Shown here in pieces: positions 24,636 through 34,020 of a stretch of 64,000 nt of DNA (the stretch's first letter is position 1; each line of letters starts with the position of its first letter). The stretch is taken from contig NZ_CP035108.1 of the NCBI RefSeq assembly GCF_004087915.1, positions 2,728,001 to 2,792,000 of the forward strand, given 5' to 3'. Made by a program: the position numbers and the translations under genes. The notes beneath the pieces were generated by a model. It did no database searches and was not told the DNA's origin. It worked only from the letters and a program-made list of their open reading frames with translations. Source of the DNA: Geovibrio thiophilus. Its GTDB lineage: Bacteria > Chrysiogenota > Deferribacteres > Deferribacterales > Geovibrionaceae.

Positions 24636-25706
24636 TCAGCTTTTGATTATCCTGATTATATCATTGTAAAAAGCGAAGAACATAAGACCGAAGATGAACA
24701 TCATCCCCGCCATGTTCGCATATTCCCTTATTTTTATGCTGACCGGTCTTCTGGTGACGGCTTCAACCGCGTAAAAAAGAAGATGTCCGCCGTCCAGCAC
24801 GGGAATGGGCAGAAGATTCAGTATGGCAAGGTTCACGCTGATAGCCGCCATAAGCCCCAGAAGCATCAGCACTCCCTCATCCGCCGAGCTTTTCGCCATC
24901 TGGAGGATCATTATCGGTCCGCCTATGGAGTCAGCGGGAACCGACTTCTGGAAGATTTTAACAACTCCGGTGATGATCAGCCCTGTCACTTCCGCTGTTT
25001 TCTCCACACCCATCTTAACAGAGGGGAAGAAGCCGTAATTTACTCTTACATACTGATCCGAAACCTTAACACCAACCAGACCGACCTTCACATCCTCGCC
25101 GAAAACGTTTTTCTGAACGCTTTCTCTGGGCGTTACCACTATTTCCATGCGGCTGTCGTCTCGCTGAATCTCAAAGACTATCTCTCTGCCCGGGCGTTCT
25201 ATGATATATGAGCTCATTTCATCCCAGAAGGTTACCTGCTTTCCGTCCACGGAAATCACCTTATCCCCTTCAAGAAGCCCTGCCTCAACTGCGGGCATGT
25301 CGGGCATGAGTTCGCCTATAACAGCCGTCGCGCGGGGCACACCCGCCATGAAGATAACTGCGTAAACTATGGCAGCCAGAAGGAAGTTGGCAAATGGACC
25401 GGCAAAAACTATCAGCGAGCGGGCATACAGCGGCTTGTTATTGAAAGCCCTCTCTTTCATCTCCGGCGGAGTTTCCGTGTCGCCTTCGGGGTTGTAATCA
25501 GCCCCGTCACCGTACATTTTCACATAGCCGCCCAGAGGAATCGCCGAAAGCATGTATTCCGTCTCGCCTCTTTTCCATGAAAAAAGCTTCGGTCCGAAAC
25601 CTATGGAAAACTTCTCCACATACACCTTAAAGTATTTCGCAACCAGAAAGTGACCCAGCTCATGAAAGAAGATGAGCAGTCCTAAGAGTATTATCGCCTG
25701 AATCAT
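24636..25706 (-). CDS. rseP: RIP metalloprotease RseP (site-2 protease)
   Basis: This inner-membrane zinc protease cleaves transmembrane segments, classically anti-sigma factors and leftover signal peptides. The 356-residue protein has HELGH at residues 15-19 in the first helix, GFGPKLFSWKRGETEYMLSAIPLGGYVKM, one PDZ domain (about 115-190, with GLLEGDKVISVDGK), and the second active-site motif NLLPIPVLDGGHLLFY near the C-terminus. A single PDZ rather than two makes it resemble the Gram-positive and deep-branching form. It lies eight bases after dxr at the end of a long envelope operon. Confidence 0.93.
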   Translation of the reverse strand: MIQAIILLGLLIFFHELGHFLVAKYFKVYVEKFSIGFGPKLFSWKRGETEYMLSAIPLGGYVKMYGDGADYNPEGDTETPPEMKERAFNNKPLYARSLIVFAGPFANFLLAAIVYAVIFMAGVPRATAVIGELMPDMPAVEAGLLEGDKVISVDGKQVTFWDEMSSYIIERPGREIVFEIQRDDSRMEIVVTPRESVQKNVFGEDVKVGLVGVKVSDQYVRVNYGFFPSVKMGVEKTAEVTGLIITGVVKIFQKSVPADSIGGPIMILQMAKSSADEGVLMLLGLMAAISVNLAILNLLPIPVLDGGHLLFYAVEAVTRRPVSIKIREYANMAGMMFIFGLMFFAFYNDIIRIIKS

Positions 25707-25713
25707 TTTATAA

Positions 25714-26817
25714 TTATCTCCGAGCCTGTATTAAATCACTGCACCAGCGTCTGGCGGCTCCGTCCAGCTCAAGTATTTCATCTATCCCCTCGGCGGTACA
25801 ATCGCCGAAGGCATCCAGCACATTTTCTATCACCGGAGCGATGTCTATGAAACTGATTGATTTGCGCATAAAATGTTCAACGGCAATTTCATTCGCCGCA
25901 TTCATTATAATCATAGGACCGTTCATATCCTTTTTCAATACCTGAAAAGCGATCCTCAGACACCCGTATTTGTTAAGATCCGGCTTAAAGAAATCAAGCC
26001 TCGAAATTTCGCAGAGATCAAGTTGTCTCACGCCGCTCTCTATCCTCTCCGGCAGACCGAGCGCAAAGGAGATAGGCACACGCATATCCGGATAACCCAT
26101 CTGGGCAAGCATACTGCCGTCCGTATAGCTGACGGCGGAATGGACTATGCTCTGCGGATGTATGACAACATCCAGCCTGTCCGGCTCTATGTCAAAAAGA
26201 TAACGGGCTTCGATAAGCTCAAGCCCCTTATTCATCATGGTTGCGGAATCCACTGTTATCTTGCTGCCCATGTTCCAGTTAGGGTGCTTAAGCGCCTCTT
26301 TCACACCCATAAACTCCAGCGCGTCATTGGGGGTTTTGCGGAAGGCGCCGCCGGAGGCTGTGAGAATTATCTTCGCCACATGCTCCTTCTTATGACCCAT
26401 AAGACACTGATAAACAGCAGAATGCTCACTGTCAACGGGTATAACCCTTGCTCCGCTCTTCTTAGCGGCGTCCAGAATAAGCCTGCCTGCGGCGACTATG
26501 GATTCCTTGTTGGCGAGGGCAATATCAGTCCCCTTCTTCACAGTTTCGTAGGCAGGAAGTATCCCTGCCGCCCCCACTGCGGCTATGAGAACAAGATCCG
26601 CCTCTGTTTCGTCAAGCAGAGAAATAAGGCATTCGCTGCTGCCGTGAGTGAGGCATGATTTTTTCGTGCCGAACTCGGCGCACTGTTCCTCAAGAAGCTC
26701 TCTGTTGGAGTTCGCCGAGAGGAGAACCACATCAAAAAGCTCCCTGTTGAGCCGGATAACATCCAGAGCCTGTCTGCCGACAGACCCTGTGGAACCTATT
26801 ATGGCAATTTTTTTCAC
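25714..26817 (-). CDS. dxr: 1-deoxy-D-xylulose 5-phosphate reductoisomerase
   Basis: Dxr makes 2-C-methyl-D-erythritol 4-phosphate from DXP with NADPH, the committed step of the MEP isoprenoid pathway. The 367-residue protein has the NADPH loop IIGSTGSVGRQALDVI, ALANKESIVAAG, VDSEHSAVYQCL with the metal ligands, and HPNWNMGSKITVDSATMMNKGLELIEARYLF. The start is GTG, overlapping the end of cdsA closely. ispE of the same pathway is at 61176-62021 and uppS, which uses the product, is in this operon. Confidence 0.95.
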   Translation of the reverse strand: MKKIAIIGSTGSVGRQALDVIRLNRELFDVVLLSANSNRELLEEQCAEFGTKKSCLTHGSSECLISLLDETEADLVLIAAVGAAGILPAYETVKKGTDIALANKESIVAAGRLILDAAKKSGARVIPVDSEHSAVYQCLMGHKKEHVAKIILTASGGAFRKTPNDALEFMGVKEALKHPNWNMGSKITVDSATMMNKGLELIEARYLFDIEPDRLDVVIHPQSIVHSAVSYTDGSMLAQMGYPDMRVPISFALGLPERIESGVRQLDLCEISRLDFFKPDLNKYGCLRIAFQVLKKDMNGPMIIMNAANEIAVEHFMRKSISFIDIAPVIENVLDAFGDCTAEGIDEILELDGAARRWCSDLIQARR

Positions 26818-26818
26818 A

Positions 26819-27613
26819 CTACACCGCCAGCATCACATAGAAATACAGCACAGGAGCGGCAAACGCAATGGAATCTGTCCTGTCCAGTATTCCGCCGTGC
26901 CCGGGGAAAACCGTGCCGCTGTCCTTTATCCCGCTCTTGCGCTTGAACATGGATTCCACAAGGTCACCCACAACACCCGCTCCTGTAAGAAGCACGGAAG
27001 AGATAAGCACATGGACAAGGGAGATCTCCATAAAAAAATGAGCATAAAGAAAAGCGCCGGTTATGCCGCCGATGAAGCCGCCCGCAAGCCCTTCCATGCT
27101 CTTTTTCGGGCTGATAAGCTCATACATTTTTCTTTTGCCGAACATGACTCCGATGAAATAGGCGAATGAATCGCTGAACCAGATGATTGCACAGAGATAA
27201 AAAAGCCAGTGAAAATCTATCTCCCTGAGAGGGATGAAAAAAGACATGAAAAACGGATAATACATTATAGCTATCATAGAGACTGAAAGGTGCTCATAGG
27301 TGTCGTCCAAGGGGGCTTTGCCGAACAGCTTGATGACAAACACCATCGCCGAGGCTATATAAAGCCCGAAAAGAGCCCCGGATGTTCCGCCGAGAAAAAA
27401 GCCCGCGGGTATGAGCACTGCTCCGGTCATGACAGGAAAGGCGAGAAGCGGCTTTCCGTCCGCCGTGAGAAACCTGTAAAATTCCCATGTTCCGCCCAGT
27501 ATAAGGAGAAGCAGGACGAGAAAAAACATTATATCGTTAAGCCATATTATGCCCGCTATCACCGGGGGCATAGCGGCTATTGCCGTTAAAATACGTGTCA
27601 GTCTGTTGCTCAC
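26819..27613 (-). CDS. cdsA: Phosphatidate cytidylyltransferase
   Basis: CdsA makes CDP-diacylglycerol from phosphatidic acid and CTP in the inner membrane, the branch point for phospholipids. The 264-residue protein has about seven hydrophobic segments and the family signature at the C-terminus: KRKSGIKDSGTVFPGHGGILDRTDS, with metal-binding aspartates. SDSFAYFIGVMFGKRKM in the middle is also conserved. The start is GTG with AGG upstream. It lies between uppS and dxr. Confidence 0.93.
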   Translation of the reverse strand: MSNRLTRILTAIAAMPPVIAGIIWLNDIMFFLVLLLLILGGTWEFYRFLTADGKPLLAFPVMTGAVLIPAGFFLGGTSGALFGLYIASAMVFVIKLFGKAPLDDTYEHLSVSMIAIMYYPFFMSFFIPLREIDFHWLFYLCAIIWFSDSFAYFIGVMFGKRKMYELISPKKSMEGLAGGFIGGITGAFLYAHFFMEISLVHVLISSVLLTGAGVVGDLVESMFKRKSGIKDSGTVFPGHGGILDRTDSIAFAAPVLYFYVMLAV

Positions 27614-27684
27614 TAAAACCTGCCTTGTTTTAAAATAAAGGATTGTTGTTTATTGATAGCGTTAAGCCGAACATCATGAAGATG

Positions 27685-28407
27685 TTATGTATCAATCTGC
27701 TCGTCGGTTTTACCGAATCGGCGGGTACGGCCGGCGAAGTCTTCAAGGGCTTCGTCTATATCATCTTCGGTTATATCCGGCCAGAGCTTGTCCGTGAAGT
27801 AGAGCTCGCTGTAGGCTATGCGCCAGAGCATGAAATTGCTTATGCGCAGTTCGCCGCTGGTGCGGATAAGCAAATCCACATCGGGAATCTCAGGATGATA
27901 CATAAACTCAAGGAAGTTATCCTCTGTTATGTCTTCCGGCTTAAGCCTGCCCGCCGCTGCGAGTTCGGCTATCCTTCTGCCTGCGTCTGCTATTTCTGCC
28001 CTGCCGCCGTAGCTGAGGGCAAGGTTAAGAACCATGCCTGTATTAGCGGCAGATCTGTCCGCGGCATCCAGAAGTTTTTTCCGTGTGCCTTCGGGGATGA
28101 GCTCCGTCTGACCTGTCACGGTGAAGCGGATATTCTCCTTCAGGATAGTAGTAAGCTCTTTTTCGATATATTCATCAAGAAGGCGCATGAGAAAACCAAC
28201 CTCGTCGCCGGGACGTTTCCAGTTTTCCATACTGAAGGCAAACAGGGAGAGGTATTTTATACCGAGCCTTGAGGAGTGGCGCACAACCTTATTGACAACA
28301 TCCACCCCTTTCTTATGCCCCATTATGCGGGGCATTTTCCGCTGTTTAGCCCATCTGCCGTTTCCGTCCATGATTATCGCCAGATGAACGGGCAGTATAT
28401 CGGGCAT
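27685..28407 (-). CDS. uppS: Undecaprenyl diphosphate synthase
   Basis: UppS extends farnesyl diphosphate with cis-isoprene units to the C55 carrier of cell-wall and glycan synthesis. The 240-residue protein has the catalytic HLAIIMDGNGRWAKQR near residue 8, LFAFSMENWKRP, and the C-terminal DLLIRTSGELRISNFMLWRIAYSELYF. Size and motifs are standard. Its start codon overlaps the frr stop as TGATG. Confidence 0.95.
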   Translation of the reverse strand: MPDILPVHLAIIMDGNGRWAKQRKMPRIMGHKKGVDVVNKVVRHSSRLGIKYLSLFAFSMENWKRPGDEVGFLMRLLDEYIEKELTTILKENIRFTVTGQTELIPEGTRKKLLDAADRSAANTGMVLNLALSYGGRAEIADAGRRIAELAAAGRLKPEDITEDNFLEFMYHPEIPDVDLLIRTSGELRISNFMLWRIAYSELYFTDKLWPDITEDDIDEALEDFAGRTRRFGKTDEQIDT

Positions 28408-28964
28408 CAGATCTCCATTATTTCCTTTTCTTTATGCTCAATGGCGGAATCAATCTTTTTCACGAAATCGTTTGTGACTTCCTGAACTTTGTCCTGTCCT
28501 TTCTTGCAGTCGTCTTCGGAAATAGTTTTATCTTTTTCGAGTTTTTTCAGTTCGTCGTTGGCGTCACGGCGGATATTGCGCACGGCAACCTTTGTTTCCT
28601 CGCCCATTTTCTTAACCAGCTTCACGAACTCTTTTCTGCGCTCTTCGGTAAGCTGAGGAATTGGGATGCGGACAACCTTGCCGTCGTTCTGCGGATTGTA
28701 GCCTAAGTTGCTGGACATTATCGCTTTTTCTATGGCGGGGATGAGGCTTGTGTCCCACGGCTGAATGACGATGAGTCTGGGTTCCGGCGCGCTTAAGGTA
28801 GCCACACCGCTGAGTGGCGTGGGTGTTCCGTAATAGTCAACCCTTACATTGTCAAAAACGGAAATGGAGGCTCTGCCTGTTCTTACCGCCTTAAATTCAT
28901 CCTTAAGGTGGTTAAGAGCCTTCTCCATTTTAGATGATGCTTCATTGAGCACTGTATTAAGCAT
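28407..28964 (-). CDS. frr: Ribosome recycling factor
   Basis: Frr, with EF-G, splits post-termination ribosomes. The 185-residue protein shows the family pattern: [65 protein letters not shown], and the long helical C-terminus. GGAGG six bases upstream supports the ATG at 28964, which lies inside the end of pyrH, an eight-base overlap. Confidence 0.95.
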   Translation of the reverse strand: MLNTVLNEASSKMEKALNHLKDEFKAVRTGRASISVFDNVRVDYYGTPTPLSGVATLSAPEPRLIVIQPWDTSLIPAIEKAIMSSNLGYNPQNDGKVVRIPIPQLTEERRKEFVKLVKKMGEETKVAVRNIRRDANDELKKLEKDKTISEDDCKKGQDKVQEVTNDFVKKIDSAIEHKEKEIMEI

Positions 28965-29682
28965 TATCAACCTCCACTATTGTTCCTATCTTTTCGCCTG
29001 TTATTATTTTTTTCATGTTTCCTTTGCCGTATATGTTAAAAACTATTATGGGCATGGCGTTGTCCATGCACATGGAAATAGCAGTGGAATCCATAACCTT
29101 GAGTCCTTCGTTGAGCACCTGAAGATAGTTTATACTTTCGTATTTTACCGCACAGGGGTTTTTCTTGGGGTCACTGTCGTATATGCCGTCAACCTTGGTC
29201 GCCTTCAGCACAACTTCGGCATTCATCTCGGATGAGCGGAGTGTCGCCGCTGTGTCCGTGGTGAAATAAGGGTTGCCTGTTCCGGCGGCGAAGATCACCA
29301 CCCTGTCTTTCTCAAGATGCCTCATCGCCCGACGGCGGATGAAGGGTTCGGCTATCTGCCTCATTTCGATGGAGGTCTGCACACGGGTTGCGCAGCCGTG
29401 ATTCTCAAGAGCGTCCTGCAACGCAAGAGCGTTTATAACCGTGGCAAGCATGCCCATATAGTCCGCCGTTACTCTGTCCATTGATTTGGAGGCTTCGGAA
29501 ACGCCTCTGAAAATGTTTCCGCCGCCCACAACTATGCCGACTTTAACGCCTAGTTCCTGAACCTCTTTTATTTCCCGGGCAATAAAATTTACCGTGTCCA
29601 CGTCTATGCCGTACCCGCTCTCGCCCATGAGCGCTTCGCCGCTCAGCTTGAGCAGCACCCGTTTGTATTTAAGCTCCATCAT
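28957..29682 (-). CDS. pyrH: Uridylate kinase
   Basis: PyrH phosphorylates UMP to UDP with ATP and is feedback-controlled by UTP. The 241-residue amino-acid-kinase-fold protein has [14 protein letters not shown] at the start, [42 protein letters not shown] and [14 protein letters not shown]. Two adjacent ATGs (29682 and 29679) are possible; the second has better spacing to GAGG. It overlaps the upstream small membrane protein gene. The pyrH-frr order is widely conserved. Confidence 0.95.
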   Translation of the reverse strand: MMELKYKRVLLKLSGEALMGESGYGIDVDTVNFIAREIKEVQELGVKVGIVVGGGNIFRGVSEASKSMDRVTADYMGMLATVINALALQDALENHGCATRVQTSIEMRQIAEPFIRRRAMRHLEKDRVVIFAAGTGNPYFTTDTAATLRSSEMNAEVVLKATKVDGIYDSDPKKNPCAVKYESINYLQVLNEGLKVMDSTAISMCMDNAMPIIVFNIYGKGNMKKIITGEKIGTIVEVDNA

Positions 29683-30002
29683 TCAGCCTCGATATTTTTA
29701 TAACCTTCAATAGTATAGGTAAATTTAAGCGTTTTAAAGGGAAGCTCGGCCTCAGCGTCGTACGTGACAGAAAACTTTCGCTTGTCCACGTATTCCTCTA
29801 TGATCACATCCTCTTCGGTAACCGGTATGCCTACATCCTCTGCGGCCTTAGCGATATTCACCGGAATATTCTCCAGATTGGAGGAATCCACGGCGTTTTC
29901 AAAAGCGTTTTCAAACATTTTGTATTTGATCCAAGGCAAAGCCGCCATCGCCCCAAGATAAAGCACGATGATAAAAATAATAACCCTTACGAAAGTTCCC
30001 AT
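29679..30002 (-). CDS. Small membrane-anchored protein between lepB and pyrH
   Basis: This is a 107-residue protein with one N-terminal membrane segment (about residues 5-23, [19 protein letters not shown]) and an outside domain of about 80 residues. That domain is rich in Glu and beta-strand pattern ([34 protein letters not shown]). It resembles small DUF4845-like proteins found next to lepB in some bacteria, but I cannot confirm the family. It overlaps pyrH by four bases and so is made with it. Confidence 0.6.
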   Translation of the reverse strand: MGTFVRVIIFIIVLYLGAMAALPWIKYKMFENAFENAVDSSNLENIPVNIAKAAEDVGIPVTEEDVIIEEYVDKRKFSVTYDAEAELPFKTLKFTYTIEGYKNIEAE

Positions 30003-30036
30003 ATCTTCACCGCCTCACGCACGATTCAGGCGCAAA

Positions 30037-30059
30037 GCCCCCTTGTGCGGGAGCTTTCC
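30037..30059 (-). promoter_or_regulatory. Leader hairpin before the small membrane protein/pyrH unit
   Basis: AAAGC-CCCC pairs imperfectly with GGGAGCTTT across positions 30037-30059, between a candidate promoter and the ATG at 30002. There is no T-run. It could be an attenuating or stabilising leader fold. Confidence 0.3.
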
Positions 30060-30068
30060 ATCCTAATG

Positions 30069-30097
30069 ATTATTGCATGAAACATACTCAAATTCAA
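30069..30097 (-). promoter_or_regulatory. Possible sigma-70 promoter of the pyrH operon
   Basis: On the minus strand TTGAAT, a 17-base spacer and AATAAT overlap the lepB stop codon, 70 bp upstream of the small membrane protein start. Confidence 0.45.
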
Positions 30098-30768
30098 TGA
30101 ATGAGTTTAAAGACCCTGTCGAAGCGATCGTACTTGGGATTGAGAAATCTCAGCGCGCGCAGAGGCATTTTCGACCACGGGGAGTCATACTCCGGCGTCT
30201 CCAGCGACCAGTAGATCAGAAGCGCCCTGCCCTTGATCATATCCTTTGAGATGAAGCCCCAGAAGCGCCCGTCATAGCTGGCGTCCCTGTTGTCGCCCAT
30301 CATGAAGTACTTTCCCTCGGGCACTGTAAATTCCTCTATGTTATCCCTGCTGGTGAGCTCTGCGGGGAAGTAGGCATCGTCCTTAATCTGCTTGTAGTCC
30401 TCTTTATACGGTTCACCGTTTATGAAAAGCTGCTTGTTCCTTATACTTATCTTATCGCCCGGCGTGCCTATCACTCTTTTGATGAAGCTCTTTGCGGGCT
30501 CAAGGGGGTACTCGAACACCATGACATCCCCTCTTTCCGGATCGCCGAACTTATAGGCAAGTCTGTTCACGATGATATAGTCGCCTATGAGCAGAGTGTC
30601 CAACATGGAGCCGGATGGAATCGTATATGTCTGTATCAGAAAAGTTTTTATGAACAGAGCTATGACCACAGCCACAACGAGGGAGTCAAAGAACCCGTCC
30701 TTCTTTTTTTTCGGTTTCTCTGCTTCGGTATTTTCCGGTGTGATCTTCATGTTCTCTTTTTCAGCCAT
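30094..30768 (-). CDS. lepB: Signal peptidase I
   Basis: LepB removes signal peptides from exported proteins at the outer face of the inner membrane. The 224-residue protein has one membrane anchor (about residues 28-46), the catalytic serine in IPSGSMLDTLLIGDYIIV (Ser54), the lysine in SFIKRVIGTPGD, and box E as GKYFMMGDNRDASYDGRFWGF. A charged N-terminal tail, rich in Lys and Glu, is cytoplasmic. It starts one base after the lepA stop and is likely co-transcribed with it. Confidence 0.95.
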   Translation of the reverse strand: MAEKENMKITPENTEAEKPKKKKDGFFDSLVVAVVIALFIKTFLIQTYTIPSGSMLDTLLIGDYIIVNRLAYKFGDPERGDVMVFEYPLEPAKSFIKRVIGTPGDKISIRNKQLFINGEPYKEDYKQIKDDAYFPAELTSRDNIEEFTVPEGKYFMMGDNRDASYDGRFWGFISKDMIKGRALLIYWSLETPEYDSPWSKMPLRALRFLNPKYDRFDRVFKLIH

Positions 30769-30769
30769 C

Positions 30770-32572
30770 TTAATCCTGTCCTATCCTAAGCACTGCAAGG
30801 AAGGCTTCCTGCGGAATCTCCACATTGCCCACCTGCTTCATGCGTTTCTTACCCGCTTTCTGCTTTTCAAGAAGCTTGCGCTTACGACTTATGTCCCCGC
30901 CGTAGCATTTTGCGATAACGTTTTTCCTGAACGCCTTAACTGTCGAACGGGAAAGAATTTTATTACCGATTGCCGCCTGAATCGCTATGTCGAACATCTG
31001 TCTGTGGATAACTTCCTTCAGCTTCTCCACAAGATCCCGCCCCTTATAAAAAGAGTGGTCTCTGTGAACTATTATGCTGAGGGCGTCCACGGCTTCGCCG
31101 TTTATAAGTATATCAAGCTTAACAAGATTCGCCTGCCTGTAGCCCGCGAATTCATAATCGAAGGAGGCATAGCCCCTTGATATGGACTTAAGCTTGTCGT
31201 AAAAATCCATGACAACTTCGCCGAGAGGGAGTTCATACTCCAGAATAACCCTGCCCTGCGTGAGGTAGCGCATGTTCTTCTGTGTGCCGCGTTTTGCAAC
31301 CATAAGCTGGATTATTCCGCCCACATAGGTCTCAGGCAGGATCACGGTCGCGGCTATTATAGGTTCCTCGATGAAGTCTATCTCCGAAGGCTCGGGAAGA
31401 TCAGCGGGGTTATCCACCTCTATCATCTCTCCGTTTGTCTTCATCACCTTGAACACAACCGTGGGGGCTGTGGTAACCAGATCAAGGTCAAACTCACGCT
31501 CAAGCCTCTCCTGAATTATCTCCATATGGAGCAGACCAAGGAAGCCGCAGCGGAACCCAAACCCCAGAGCAACGGAGCTTTCCGCTTCGTATGTTATGGA
31601 GCTGTCGTTAAGCCTAAGCTTGTCCAGAGCGTCACGCACATCCTCGAAATCGGCGGAATCCACAGGGTAGAGACCGCAGAATACCACGGGCTTAACTGTC
31701 TTGAACCCGGGAAACGCTTCCTTTGCCGGATTGGACGCGAGCGTCACTGTATCGCCTATATTAACATCGGTTATATCTTTAATAGCAGCGGTGAAGAAAC
31801 CCACCTCGCCCACGGAAAGATCATTCACCGTCAGCGGCTTAGGAGTAAAAACCCCTACCTTGTCCAACAGATACTGCTGGTTGGTGGACATGAACTTGAT
31901 CTTGTCTCCCGCTTTAACAGTTCCGTCAATTACCCTGATCAGAACTACAACGCCCTGATAGCTGTCGTACCATGAGTCGAATATCATAGCCTTAAGCGGA
32001 GCGTTCTCGTCACCCTTCGGTACAGGGATGCGCCTGACCACAGACTCAAGAATCTCCTTGATCCCCACACCGTCCTTTGCGCTGGCGAGTACTGCGTCGC
32101 TGGCGTCAATCCCCACTATATCCTCAATCTCTTTCCTGACCCTGTCCGGATCGGCGCTGGGGAGGTCAATCTTATTGAGAACAGGAATAAGCTCCAGATC
32201 CTGATCTATCGCCATATAGGCGTTGGCGATTGTCTGTGCCTCCACGCCCTGAGCGGCGTCCACCACAAGCAGACCGCCGTCGCACGCGGCAAGGCTTCTG
32301 GAAACTTCATAGGTGAAATCCACATGCCCGGGAGTATCGATAAGGTTGAGCTGGTAGGTATTGCCGTCATCGGCTTTATAGAAAAGGCGCACAGTCTGCG
32401 CTTTGATTGTAATTCCGCGCTCACGCTCAATATCCATGCTGTCCAGAACCTGTTCCTTCATGTTCCTTTTGTCCAGACCGCCGGTAAACTCAATGAGACG
32501 GTCGGCAATGGTGGACTTGCCGTGGTCAATATGCGCTACAATGCTGAAATTGCGAATAAGCTCTTGTTTCAT
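30770..32572 (-). CDS. lepA: Elongation factor 4 (LepA)
   Basis: LepA/EF4 is a ribosome-associated GTPase. The 600-residue protein has the G1 loop [14 protein letters not shown], the G2/G3 region [12 protein letters not shown] and DTPGHVDF, G4 as [13 protein letters not shown]-like domains and the LepA-specific C-terminal end ([22 protein letters not shown]). Length is typical. lepA-lepB order is widely conserved. Confidence 0.97.
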   Translation of the reverse strand: MKQELIRNFSIVAHIDHGKSTIADRLIEFTGGLDKRNMKEQVLDSMDIERERGITIKAQTVRLFYKADDGNTYQLNLIDTPGHVDFTYEVSRSLAACDGGLLVVDAAQGVEAQTIANAYMAIDQDLELIPVLNKIDLPSADPDRVRKEIEDIVGIDASDAVLASAKDGVGIKEILESVVRRIPVPKGDENAPLKAMIFDSWYDSYQGVVVLIRVIDGTVKAGDKIKFMSTNQQYLLDKVGVFTPKPLTVNDLSVGEVGFFTAAIKDITDVNIGDTVTLASNPAKEAFPGFKTVKPVVFCGLYPVDSADFEDVRDALDKLRLNDSSITYEAESSVALGFGFRCGFLGLLHMEIIQERLEREFDLDLVTTAPTVVFKVMKTNGEMIEVDNPADLPEPSEIDFIEEPIIAATVILPETYVGGIIQLMVAKRGTQKNMRYLTQGRVILEYELPLGEVVMDFYDKLKSISRGYASFDYEFAGYRQANLVKLDILINGEAVDALSIIVHRDHSFYKGRDLVEKLKEVIHRQMFDIAIQAAIGNKILSRSTVKAFRKNVIAKCYGGDISRKRKLLEKQKAGKKRMKQVGNVEIPQEAFLAVLRIGQD

Positions 32573-32823
32573 TTAAACCTTTCAAGTCGGTATTTTTAAT
32601 TTTTTCTTATATATAAGAAACCTTTTCTGAAAAAATCGGCATGCCTGCTGACTATTTTCTCAAAACTTGGTCTCCAAAGTTTTTCAATGTTAAGTTCTTT
32701 ATAATTTTAAACCTTTCCGTGGAGCTTTTTGCTGAAAAAATTCCTCCGCGGAAAACAGAAATTCAGGCACACCTTCACTCAAACGAATATGTTCATACTA
32801 CAAAACCGTGCAAATGTAAAAAT
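32573..32823 (-). other. Intergenic region between gspF and lepA with a hairpin
   Basis: No gene is seen in these 251 bp. At 32717-32751 CCGTGGAG pairs with CTCCGCGG (one G-T pair) around CTTTTTGCTGAAAAAATT, resembling the AT-rich hairpins at 6155 and 46765. A small TTCTTATATATAAGAA palindrome lies near 32604-32619. These probably end the gspCDEF transcript and contain the lepA promoter, which I could not place. Confidence 0.5.
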
Positions 32824-34020
32824 TTATCTGACGAGAGTATTGAGCGAGAACAGCGGATCCATGATGGAAATCACTATGAAGCCGATGATTATTCCGATGA
32901 ACATTATAAACAGCGGCTCAATAATAGAAACAAACCTTGTGGTCAGCTCCTCGGACTTTTTGCCGAAGAATGAGCTCACCCTTTCAAGAAGCTCGGCAAC
33001 ATTGCCCGACTGTTCCCCTGTTGCCGCCGCGGCTTCAAAAAGCTCGGTGAATCCGCCCACTCTTTTAACAGCGTCCGAGAACCTGTCTCCGGAGCGAACT
33101 TTATCGGCGACTGCGTCAACCTTTGAGGTGAACGCTCTGTTCCATGAAACCTTTGCGGCATTATCCAGAGCCTCGGTAAGAGGCAGACCCTCGCTTACCT
33201 GAAACGCCACAACGTGGGCGAAACGTGCGATGAGAACATGGTTTATAAACTGTATTTCCAGAAGTCTGGAATCTATTTTCATTCTGAATTTAACATTGTT
33301 GCGGTAGTACCAGCGAACGCCGACCGCGGCGGCGAGTACGAGTATAAATATAAAAATACCATAGGACTGAAGCACGGACGAGATTGCGATAAGCGTCTTT
33401 GTGCTCGTCGGAATATCTGAACCGGCGGCTGAGAAGATCCCCTCAAGCTTAGGCACGACATAACTGAGCAGGAAGCCCACGACGCCCATACCCATGATCA
33501 GAACTGCCATAGGGTACATAAGCGCACTGGTGAGCTTGCCTTTGACCTTCTTTTTCTCCTCCTCAAAACGGGCTATATCCATGAGTACTTCGGGCAGTCT
33601 GCCTACCTCTTCCGCCGTTTTGATCAGGTTTACGTACATCTCCTCGAAGGTGTACGGGTATTTGCCCAGCGCCTCGGAGAATCTTTTACCCTCTGAGATT
33701 GTTCCCGCGACATCCATCATGATGTTGCGCATCCGTCCCCTTGCGGAAGAACCGGACATTACCTTAAGGGCATGGACAAGAGCTATGCCGCTTTTAAGCA
33801 GCAGAGAAAGCTGAAAAAATATATCCGGCACGGCGTTTTTTCCGCTGAAAAGCTGAAATGAAGTCAGAAAACTCTTTTTATCCCGCATGGAGCGTATGTC
33901 GGACACGAGTATCCCGTCCGCCATGAGTCTTGACACGGCGGAGTTCTTAGTGTCCCCGTCCAGAACGCCTTTGACTTTTTTTCCGCTTTTATTTACGCCG
34001 GTGTATGTGAAGGTTGGCAT
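32824..34020 (-). CDS. gspF: Type II secretion inner-membrane platform protein GspF
   Basis: GspF is the polytopic core of the assembly platform, contacting the ATPase GspE and GspL. The 398-residue protein has two T2SF repeats (about 65-190 and 270-390) and three membrane helices. The start is MPTFTYTGVNKSGKKVKGVLDG. Other typical stretches are LSLLLKSGIALVHALKVMSG, GVVGFLLSYVVPKLEGIFSAAG and EQSGNVAELLERVSSFF. It begins where gspE ends and is last in gspCDEF. Confidence 0.92.
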   Translation of the reverse strand: MPTFTYTGVNKSGKKVKGVLDGDTKNSAVSRLMADGILVSDIRSMRDKKSFLTSFQLFSGKNAVPDIFFQLSLLLKSGIALVHALKVMSGSSARGRMRNIMMDVAGTISEGKRFSEALGKYPYTFEEMYVNLIKTAEEVGRLPEVLMDIARFEEEKKKVKGKLTSALMYPMAVLIMGMGVVGFLLSYVVPKLEGIFSAAGSDIPTSTKTLIAISSVLQSYGIFIFILVLAAAVGVRWYYRNNVKFRMKIDSRLLEIQFINHVLIARFAHVVAFQVSEGLPLTEALDNAAKVSWNRAFTSKVDAVADKVRSGDRFSDAVKRVGGFTELFEAAAATGEQSGNVAELLERVSSFFGKKSEELTTRFVSIIEPLFIMFIGIIIGFIVISIMDPLFSLNTLVR